Source of the DNA: Deltaproteobacteria bacterium
GTDB lineage: Bacteria > Desulfobacterota > Desulfarculia > Adiutricales > Adiutricaceae
Assembly (NCBI GenBank): GCA_031278835.1
Contig: JAITJP010000005.1
Coordinates: forward strand, 1 to 5,890
Length of the DNA: 5,890 bases
Direction of reading: 5' to 3'
In this document: in pieces, positions 1 through 4,463 of the stretch
Layout: the number at the start of each line of letters is the position of its first letter
Numbering within the stretch: the first letter of the stretch is position 1
The notes under the pieces: model-generated
What the model saw: the letters and a program-made list of their open reading frames with translations, nothing else
The model's database searches: none
Told to the model about the DNA's origin: nothing
Made by a program: the position numbers and the translations under genes

Positions 1-453
1 CTCATCTAAGCCGCCGCTGGTTTCGTAAAGTAAAGTAAAGACCCCTTCCAGGGAAAACAAGGCGGCCAGTTTGACTTTGGTCACTTCCCCGGGGCTCAAG
101 CGGCCCAAGGGCCGATTGAAACAATCTTCCTTTAAGGCTAAAGCGGCCGCCTCTCGGTAAAGATCCCACTCCCGCAGCTCCGGAAACTTTTGGCCCAAAA
201 GTTCTAATGAGGCCCGCTCAGTCGGCCCGGCCTCCAGCTCAAAGGGAAAGTAGAGCCTCCGGGCTTTGGCCACGATGGTGCCTCGATACTCCAGCTGCCC
301 GGTCAAGATCTTAAAAAGCGTGGTTTTGCCTCGCCCGTTTCGGCCAATCAGGCCCAGCCGCCACTGGTCTGAGAGATTGAGACACAGGTGACTGAAAAGC
401 TCCTGTCGCCCGTCATAGCCAAAACTCAAATCCTCGATTCCTATCAAAGACAT
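1..453 (-). CDS. ABC-F family ATPase, Lsa/Vga-like (N-terminal 151 residues, cut by window edge)
   Basis: ABC-F proteins are soluble tandem ATPases; the Lsa/Vga/Msr (ARE) branch binds the ribosome and displaces antibiotics, while others act in translation. The visible part starts MSLIGIEDLSFGYDG, typical of the first ABC domain. Walker A is GRNGRGKTT (residues 37-45) and the signature is LSPGEVTKVKLA (119-130), both in the ABC-F style. No membrane segments are seen, which argues against an exporter. The Walker B/D-loop block expected as LLIDEPTNHLD reads LLYETSGGLD (141-150): the Mg-binding Asp is Tyr143, the catalytic Glu144 is kept, and P, T, N and H are all changed. ATG at 453 was chosen from family N-termini. 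The frame stays open upstream to a TAG at 618-616, so a GTG at 465 is an alternative. The ribosome site is weak (GGGGG about 7 bases upstream). Family call is confident; antibiotic specificity is not inferable. Confidence 0.85.
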   Translation of the reverse strand, partial: MSLIGIEDLSFGYDGRQELFSHLCLNLSDQWRLGLIGRNGRGKTTLFKILTGQLEYRGTIVAKARRLYFPFELEAGPTERASLELLGQKFPELREWDLYREAAALALKEDCFNRPLGRLSPGEVTKVKLAALFSLEGVFTLLYETSGGLDE

Positions 454-541
454 CTCTAAGCCCCCGTCCACCTGGCCAGCCAAAAAAACCTGTTTTTGAG
501 CCAAAAGGGCCAGGCCAATCCACCAAAAATCCCAATAGGCC

Positions 542-576
542 AAAAACTTGGGCCTTTTTTCAAAAGCCCCCCTAAG
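542..576 (-). terminator. Terminator-like hairpin in the ABC-F leader
   Basis: On the minus strand the arms CTT-GGG-CTTTT and AAAAG-CCC-AAG pair (about 11 bp with a one-base bulge and a 3x1 internal loop, loop GAA) and are followed directly by five T. It lies 89-123 bases before the ABC-F start codon, so it would stop transcription inside that gene's leader. A premature terminator there suits attenuation control, which is known for several ARE ABC-F genes; the functional claim is inference. Confidence 0.45.
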
Positions 577-580
577 CGGT

Positions 581-622
581 CCTATGGCCCCACCGAGGCC
601 CCGGGCCCCCGTGGCCTATAGG
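581..622 (-). promoter_or_regulatory. GC-rich hairpin spanning the leader-ORF stop codon
   Basis: CCTAT-GGCC (581-589) pairs with GGCC-T-ATAGG (613-622), nine pairs with one bulged base, and the interior is extremely GC-rich and can pair further. The stop codon of the possible 38-codon leader ORF (618-616) lies inside the arm that is transcribed first. A ribosome at that stop would melt the hairpin, and the terminator-like hairpin follows five bases later. A role in attenuation is inference. Confidence 0.35.
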
Positions 623-732
623 AACCCCCAGACCAGGGCTTGGCCGGGCTCTGGGCGGCTCTTGGAGCCCTTTAAAAGCCTTTTTGGACTAGACCAGAGA
701 GGGCCAAGAAAAAGCCTTAGGCCAAGAGCCAT
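616..732 (-). CDS. Possible 38-residue leader peptide upstream of the ABC-F gene
   Basis: An ATG at 732 opens a frame of 38 codons (begins MALGLRLFLGPLW) ending in TAG at 618-616. It is in frame with the ABC-F gene and separated from it by this single stop within about 280 bases. There is no good ribosome-binding site (TGAG just before the ATG), and no homology is recognised. It is listed only because its stop falls inside a hairpin and just ahead of a terminator-like hairpin, the arrangement expected of a translated attenuation leader. It could equally be chance open frame in GC-rich spacer DNA. Confidence 0.2.
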   Translation of the reverse strand: MALGLRLFLGPLWSSPKRLLKGSKSRPEPGQALVWGFL

Positions 733-788
733 CTCAGATCACTGGTTTTTTTATAATTTTTGGAATTTTGGTAAAATTTAAATAAAAG

Positions 789-942
789 GATGGTTGGTAA
801 GAAAAGAAAGAGAGGCTAAAAAGAGAGAAAAGTTCACGGGCTTAGCGATTAAGTTTGAAAAAAATCGTACTTAACCAAGTACGTAACCGCCTTACGATCA
901 CCGTAGGGTTATTTTGGGAAATAATAATGTTTACCAACCATC
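789..942. repeat. 12-bp perfect inverted repeat bounding a 154-bp segment
   Basis: GATGGTTGGTAA at 789-800 is the exact reverse complement of TTACCAACCATC at 931-942. The segment between them carries the 866-883 and 890-908 hairpins. No target-site duplication is visible at the outer edges (AAAAG against GTTAG). It could be a long-range RNA stem enclosing the minus-strand terminator or the ends of a small MITE-like element; the sequence does not decide. Confidence 0.55.
858..883 (-). terminator. Intrinsic terminator of the minus-strand RNA
   Basis: On the minus strand CGTACTT-GGTT-AAGTACG forms a perfect 7-bp stem with a 4-base loop (866-883). One A later comes a run of seven T (864-858). 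This is the classical rho-independent layout, though the stem is only moderately stable. On the plus strand there is no T-run, so the orientation is clear. Confidence 0.6.
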
Positions 943-1046
943 GTTAGATTCTTTAACGAATAGTGTCGTACATTATTTTCTCCCTTTCAAATTTGGTGAA
1001 GGTTAATTTGGCCAAAAGATCATTAAGATCAATTAAAGTAAAGCTG
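858..1046 (-). ncRNA. Candidate structured small RNA or 5' leader RNA, about 190 nt
   Basis: A near-consensus promoter (1081-1053) and an intrinsic terminator (883-858) define a minus-strand transcript starting near 1046. Within it, 984-970 pairs with 930-916 (14 of 15 positions, one a G-U pair that exists only in the minus-strand RNA). This stem encloses the hairpin TCGTTA/TAACGA (959-954 with 946-941). A bulged hairpin at 908-890 follows, then the terminator. The RNA also has a Shine-Dalgarno-like AAGGGAG, partly inside the first stem, before two tiny frames: MYDTIR (973-953) and MVGKHYYFPK (941-909). I do not recognise a known family; 6S, tmRNA and common riboswitch motifs are not apparent. 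It may be a free-standing small RNA, or the first part of a long attenuated leader for the ABC-F gene at 453. Confidence 0.5.
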
Positions 1047-1115
1047 GCCATCATTATAGCGCCTGGGGCTTTTCCAGTCAATGATTTTTATTAATTGACT
1101 TAATCGGGCTGGCCA
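1043..1115. promoter_or_regulatory. Repeats flanking the minus-strand promoter (possible operator)
   Basis: GCTGGCCA occurs at 1043-1050 and again at 1108-1115, on either side of the promoter; its TGGCCA core is a palindrome. Between them lies the inverted repeat AGTCAAT/ATTGACT (1076-1082, 1094-1100), which overlaps the -35 box. A regulator binding here is possible. GGCC is so common in this DNA that chance is a real alternative. Confidence 0.25.
1053..1081 (-). promoter_or_regulatory. Sigma-70-type promoter, minus strand
   Basis: The minus strand reads TTGACT (1081-1076), a 17-base spacer and TATAAT (1058-1053), which is 11 of 12 matches to consensus at optimal spacing. The start is expected near 1045-1048. 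It points at the structured RNA (858-1046) and, beyond it, the ABC-F gene. The -35 box lies in a 7-bp inverted repeat, AGTCAAT/ATTGACT (1076-1082 and 1094-1100). Confidence 0.7.
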
Positions 1116-1502
1116 GTTAGTTTGGAGTAAATGAAAAATAAGGCTTTTACTCAACAATGGGGCCAAAAAAAAAGCCGAAACCAAGGTCATGACTTGGAAT
1201 CGAGCCTAGCCAAGCGCGGTATTTTTCTATGTCAAATAGCCAAATCAGTAAAGTTTGGGCTCAAAAGGGCCGATGGGGCCACTTGCTGGCCAAAAAGGCC
1301 TTTGGGGTCCTACCGGGCAGCCATAATCGCTCAAAATTAGGCCAAAATTTTAGGGCAAAAAAGGACCAGACCAATTTCATGGCCTTTTTTAAAGAAGATA
1401 GGCTTGACCACTAAGACGGTTAAGGATATTAAAAAAAAACTTAAGGGCGATCTTTTATTTAAGAAAACTTAACTTGGGCTAAAAAGAGCCGCGGGCCTAG
1501 CC
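1116..1502. other. Spacer with no supported gene
   Basis: This 390-base stretch, rich in GGCCAAAA-like words and A/T runs, holds only two short overlapping frames (1131-1340 and 1229-1414). Neither has a properly spaced ribosome site or recognisable protein sequence. A run of nine T on the minus strand (1439-1431) follows a weak 5-bp hairpin (1463-1459 with 1444-1440) and could add to termination of the beta-barrel gene. Confidence 0.5.
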
Positions 1503-1528
1503 AATTTTGGCAAAAAATAGCCAAAATT
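1503..1528 (-). terminator. Inverted repeat after the beta-barrel gene, possible terminator
   Basis: AATTTTGGC (1503-1511) and GCCAAAATT (1520-1528) form a perfect 9-bp stem with an 8-base loop, starting four bases after the beta-barrel gene's stop on the minus strand. The T-rich part is in the loop rather than after the stem, so it is not a textbook terminator. It may instead protect the 3' end, with termination further on. Confidence 0.4.
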
Positions 1529-1531
1529 AGC

Positions 1532-2776
1532 TTAGAAGGCGTAATTCATGGTTACGCGGCCCTCAACGTAGCTATCAAGCATATTGGGCTTATTGATGAT
1601 CTGGCTAATCTCCGGGGGCCGGTTCAAAACGATGGAACCGTAGAGCCGGGTTGACAAGCTCAGGGCCGGGGTTAGGCTAAAATCTCGCCAAAATTTGGCG
1701 TTAAGCCGGGAGCCGCCAAAACCGGGGCTAAAGACCGAGTCGGTCATGAAATAACCGTCACTGCCGAAGCTATAACTTAGTCCAGCGTTAAAAAGTTCCG
1801 GGTTGATGTAATTCATGGCCAGATAGGCCGAGAGATTGGGCCGAGAAGTAAAGCCGGAGGATTGCCGACCCCAAGTCGACAGTCCGAAGCGATTAAGAGC
1901 CGCTGACATCAAAAAACTTAAACGGCCGCCCCATAAGTCTTGCCGGACGGCCAGACCCAGGCCCCTTAAGTAGGCCCCTTCTCTGGCCAGGTCTAGTTGC
2001 TCGGCCAAGATGGAGCCCCGGCCGGCCGGGGAGACCCTTCCGGCGTAACCGCTCAGGTAAAACTCGGTGCCCAGATAATTTCTATAACCAAGGCCCACCC
2101 GGCCCATGGCCTGATCGGCCGGATAGTTCGAGTATAAGCCCAGCCAGTCGTTTTGATTTGAGCCATAGGCTTCTAGATGGCCAAAAGCCTGGGTCCGTTT
2201 GAGCGAAAAGGAAGTGCCCAGAGATAGGTTAGGCCAGGGATAAATGGTGGCCGCCAGTTCGGACTCTAGGCTGGAAAAACCGGCCGCTGGCAAATTTGAC
2301 TTGGCCGCCTCAAAGGCGTTAAGGGTTTGCCGTTCAATCCTAAGATGGTTTTTGATTTCCAAGCGATCGTTAAGAAGTTGACTTGACCTGGAGCTTTCCA
2401 GAAGATCGATTTGACCCTCAAAACCGCCCATGGGGCCGTAGCCGGAGGTCAGGCCCGGGGCCGAAGGCTTTAGAGTGGCCTCGTTAAGGAAGGCCGGCAA
2501 ACGGGTCGGAGCGGGCCGGGTCGATGGGCCAAAAGCAGTATTTTGGCTGGAATTTTTTAGGGCCTGGTCGAGAGCCGTTTCTGCCAAGCTTAGATCGATG
2601 GGCCTAAGGGCCTCAGGCCGGCTGGGGTCCTCCGAAGCCTCCAGGCTTAAGGCCTCCGAAGCCCTGCTTTCTGAATTAGGCAATAACAAAGAATCGGCCC
2701 CGGCCGGAGCGGCCGCGGTGACGATAAAAAATAAAAAGAATAAAAAGAAAAAAGATGTCAGCGGTCTAATTGACAT
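1532..2776 (-). CDS. Exported outer-membrane beta-barrel-like protein, function unknown
   Basis: The 414-residue product starts with a very Phe-rich signal peptide (hydrophobic core about residues 9-23, Ala-x-Ala cleavage site at about 25-27, mature start near Asp28). Residues 28 to about 130 are Ser/Ala/Glu/Pro-rich and look flexible. From about 165 on there is a regular alternation of polar and hydrophobic residues with many Gly, Tyr and Asn, as in transmembrane beta-strands (for example around LGYRNYLGTEFYLSGYAG). The last residues are NYAF, the terminal Phe typical of substrates of the BAM assembly machinery. I recognise no named porin, efflux or secretion family, so transport versus structural role is open. 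It stands alone: over 700 bases of non-coding DNA on each side. The ATG is fixed by an in-frame TAG 24 bases upstream, but no good ribosome site precedes it. Confidence 0.8.
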   Translation of the reverse strand: MSIRPLTSFFFLFFLFFIVTAAAPAGADSLLLPNSESRASEALSLEASEDPSRPEALRPIDLSLAETALDQALKNSSQNTAFGPSTRPAPTRLPAFLNEATLKPSAPGLTSGYGPMGGFEGQIDLLESSRSSQLLNDRLEIKNHLRIERQTLNAFEAAKSNLPAAGFSSLESELAATIYPWPNLSLGTSFSLKRTQAFGHLEAYGSNQNDWLGLYSNYPADQAMGRVGLGYRNYLGTEFYLSGYAGRVSPAGRGSILAEQLDLAREGAYLRGLGLAVRQDLWGGRLSFLMSAALNRFGLSTWGRQSSGFTSRPNLSAYLAMNYINPELFNAGLSYSFGSDGYFMTDSVFSPGFGGSRLNAKFWRDFSLTPALSLSTRLYGSIVLNRPPEISQIINKPNMLDSYVEGRVTMNYAF

Positions 2777-2840
2777 AAAAGGGAAAAAACATTCCTAAAC
2801 TGAGTAATTTTTGAATTAAGGGACTCCAATTCTGGGATTC

Positions 2841-2880
2841 TTGTCAAAGCAACGAGGGTGCCCAGCCCCCGATTTGACAA
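2841..2880. promoter_or_regulatory. 8-bp inverted repeat upstream of the beta-barrel gene
   Basis: TTGTCAAA (2841-2848) and TTTGACAA (2873-2880) are perfect inverted copies 24 bases apart, 65-104 bases before the beta-barrel start. Each contains a TTGACA -35-like box, one per strand, but I found no matching -10 box at 16-18 bases on the minus strand. It could be a two-site operator or a looped regulator site. Confidence 0.35.
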
Positions 2881-3571
2881 AAAGTAAACCAAAACTAAAA
2901 AAACCAAATAAAATTCGAACTTTTTTTAATTATTGGTGAGTAATTTTAAAGAAAATTTTACCATGTTCCTCTCTAATCAAGGGGAATCTCATAGTATGAT
3001 TTTACTTTAATTTAGATTTAGATACAGGTTTTGGAAATATTCTTATTAAATTTCCTAATTTCAAGTCTTTTAAAGTTAGAATCTTAGAGTATTATCGTTC
3101 TCCATTATTCCGGATTATAGCTTATGGTGGATTTTTTTTCAAGGCAAAATTTCACCATTTCTCAAGGCCCGACTGGACGATTGGCAGAAATGAGCCCCCA
3201 GACTTAAAGCCCTATGGCCTAACCAAAGACCGGACTTTTTAATAAATTTTACAAATTTTTTACCTCTTTAGACAGCCGGTAAGTTTAAAGTTACTTTTGA
3301 TTCTAAAAGTCTAGTCGCCCGGGCCCCTTTCCTGAGTCCCAGACTCTGGAAGCGGCCCTGGGGCCTAAAAGGCTGGGCTAGGGCCAAATTAGACCAGCTG
3401 ACTTTGGCTAAAAGTTTTGAAATCGCGTATTTTAACTGGACTTTTAGCAAATTTCTTGGATTTTAAAAAGGGCCTTAATTATAATTATGGACTTTATTGG
3501 GACTTGGCAATCATTAAAAGTTTCTTAAGGGCCGAGTTAAAACCAAAATTGCTCAGGGAAAATTTGCCTAC
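2881..3571. other. Long spacer with AT-rich core, no supported gene
   Basis: By hand count 2881-3120 is about one quarter G+C, far below the flanking genes, and lacks the GGCC words common elsewhere. All frames are broken within about 30 codons there; the longest minus-strand piece (ending SKSKLK) has no start. From 3140 on the composition returns to the local type. The 60-codon minus frame at 3450-3268 has a TTG start, no ribosome site and no recognisable motif. Nothing here is called as a gene. Confidence 0.5.
3407..3448. repeat. 9-bp inverted repeat (hairpin)
   Basis: GCTAAAAGT (3407-3415) and ACTTTTAGC (3440-3448) are perfect inverted copies around a 24-base interior that can itself pair partly (AAAT/ATTT around CGCGT). 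No T-run follows on either strand, so it is not an obvious terminator. Function unknown. Confidence 0.4.
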
Positions 3572-3601
3572 TGGACTTTTCGTGCACCAATAATATATAA
3601 T
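3572..3601 (+). promoter_or_regulatory. Sigma-70-type promoter of the zinc-ribbon gene
   Basis: TGGACT (3572-3577), an 18-base spacer and a perfect TATAAT (3596-3601). The start would be near 3608, giving a leader of about 64 bases. The -35 box is only a partial match. Confidence 0.5.
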
Positions 3602-3632
3602 CGGATCGGATTTTTGGCCCAGCCAATATTTT

Positions 3633-3648
3633 GGCGTACCGATACGCC
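3633..3648 (+). promoter_or_regulatory. Leader hairpin before the zinc-ribbon gene
   Basis: GGCGTA-CCGA-TACGCC is a perfect 6-bp stem with a 4-base loop, just downstream of the likely transcription start and 14 bases before the ribosome site. It may be an RNA element or a DNA operator; it is too far from the ribosome site to mask it by itself. Confidence 0.4.
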
Positions 3649-3671
3649 CTTACCACATTCCCGGAGAGACA

Positions 3672-3914
3672 ATGGCAGAACATCATTCTAAGACCAGTAC
3701 AATCGAAAAAATGTGTCACGATTCCGATTGCGCTGAGAGGATCAATCACCTTAAACCCGAACAGCAAAAACTCTTTAACACTTTCACCTATTGCCCCTAC
3801 TGCGCCGAGGAGCTGATGTTGATCTGCCATAGTTGCCGCGAGCAGCTAAACGGCAATGAATTCAAATTTTGCCCCTGGTGTGGGGTCAAATTTGAGGAGC
3901 CCGACACCCGCTAA
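3672..3914 (+). CDS. Small zinc-ribbon protein (80 residues)
   Basis: The protein has four Cys pairs: C15-x4-C20, C41-x2-C44 (YCPYC), C52-x2-C55 (CHSC) and C67-x2-C70 (FCPWCG). The last three resemble the knuckles of double zinc ribbons (DZANK/zinc-ribbon type), so two bound zinc ions are likely. The N-terminal 38 residues are polar with a short helix-like stretch around 23-36. There is no signal peptide, membrane segment or enzyme motif, so it is probably a cytosolic protein that binds RNA, DNA or a partner protein. The ATG at 3672 has a good ribosome site (GGAG at 3663-3666, spacing 5). It has its own promoter upstream and a strong hairpin 28 bases after its stop, so it seems monocistronic. 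Specific role unknown. Confidence 0.75.
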   Translation: MAEHHSKTSTIEKMCHDSDCAERINHLKPEQQKLFNTFTYCPYCAEELMLICHSCREQLNGNEFKFCPWCGVKFEEPDTR

Positions 3915-3942
3915 AGGCCATGATTCGGTAAGCCTCAATTAA

Positions 3943-3967
3943 GTCCGGAGCGAGGCCGGCTCCGGAC
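3943..3967 (+). terminator. GC-rich hairpin after the zinc-ribbon gene
   Basis: GTCCGGAGC (3943-3951) and GCTCCGGAC (3959-3967) form a perfect 9-bp GC-rich stem with a 7-base loop, 28 bases after the stop codon. No T-run follows at once, so it is an imperfect intrinsic terminator or an mRNA 3'-end stabiliser. Confidence 0.45.
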
Positions 3968-3989
3968 CTGGCTCAGCCGCCCATCTAGT

Positions 3990-4012
3990 TTTGTGAAGTT
4001 TTTTTTCACAAA
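3990..4012. promoter_or_regulatory. Inverted repeat TTTGTGAA/TTCACAAA
   Basis: Perfect 8-bp inverted copies (3990-3997 and 4005-4012) separated by GTTTTTT. It contains TGTGA and TCACA but nine bases apart rather than the six of a CRP site, so a standard CRP call is not supported. It could bind another dimeric regulator or form a weak hairpin. Confidence 0.3.
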
Positions 4013-4147
4013 TAGGGCTATTTTTGTTATCAAAGCCTAAACGAGCGATTGTTCTAGGATCTTTTGATATAAAAAAACATTGGCGGCCCGCCTAGGCTTA
4101 TTTTTAATCATAAGGACCATTGAGGGTGACCGATTATTTGCCTATAG

Positions 4148-4253
4148 ACCCGAAAGACCATCAGGTGGCTTGATTTAAAGCGATTTTTTGCTAGGTTTTT
4201 AGATCTTAACCAGATTATCGCTTTTTGATTAACCGTCTGGTGGTCAATCGGGT
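4148..4253 (+). promoter_or_regulatory. Extended 106-nt hairpin upstream of pgk, candidate structured RNA
   Basis: Nested pairing, outside in: ACCCG (4148-4152) with CGGGT (4249-4253); a 3x3 internal loop; 13 pairs between 4156-4168 and 4233-4245, three of them G-U; an 8x8 internal loop; AAAGCGAT (4177-4184) with ATCGCTTT (4217-4224); and an inner stem CT-GGTT/AACCAG (4191-4197, 4208-4213). The G-U pairs exist only in plus-strand RNA, which points to a role as RNA ahead of pgk rather than as a DNA palindrome. It lies about 210 bases before the pgk start. I recognise no known riboswitch class and see no strong promoter before it. Confidence 0.45.
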
Positions 4254-4463
4254 GACCATTAAGATGAAAGTTTCTAGACTAGAGCCTTTTTATTTAAAAC
4301 ATAAGTTAACTAGGCCCATGGCCACTTTTTTTAAAATCGATAGGCGTTTTGGAGCCCCCGGAGGTAGGTCTTTGGTGGGTAAAATTTCCGAAGATGGGTT
4401 AAAGCGCCGTCAAAGCCAGGAAATTAATATTTATTAAGGTTTGATTAGCCAAGGAGATTTAAC
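4254..4463 (+). other. pgk-proximal leader, no supported gene; strong pgk ribosome site
   Basis: The only frame here is a 57-codon one from ATG 4264 (70 codons from TTG 4225), ending at 4437. It has no ribosome site and no recognisable sequence. A clear Shine-Dalgarno AAGGAG (4451-4456, spacing 7) fixes the pgk start. I found no convincing -35/-10 pair in this stretch; the pgk promoter may lie further upstream, before the hairpin. Confidence 0.5.

Noticed and set aside
548..781. 77-codon plus frame with TTG start
   Set aside because: No ribosome site, Pro/Arg-rich GC-driven sequence at first and AT-driven at the end, no recognisable protein; it lies opposite the ABC-F leader.
1131..1414. Two overlapping plus frames (69 and 61 codons)
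   Set aside because: The first has GGAG only 3 bases before its ATG and the second has none; the protein sequences look random and overlap each other in different frames.
2475..2798. 107-codon plus frame opposite the beta-barrel gene
   Set aside because: Antisense shadow: it mirrors the signal peptide and low-complexity part of the real minus-strand gene and lacks a ribosome site.
3268..3450. 60-codon minus frame
   Set aside because: TTG start, no ribosome site, no motif, and it spans the 3407-3448 inverted repeat.
3537..3830. 97-codon minus frame and 61-codon plus frame (3631-3816) over the zinc-ribbon gene
   Set aside because: Shadows; the zinc-ribbon frame has the Cys motifs and ribosome site.
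3990..4012. CRP binding site
   Set aside because: TGTGA and TCACA are 9 bases apart instead of 6.
4225..4437. 70-codon plus frame just before pgk (57 codons from ATG 4264)
   Set aside because: No ribosome site, begins inside the hairpin arm, no recognisable sequence; kept only as a note because it ends 26 bases before pgk.
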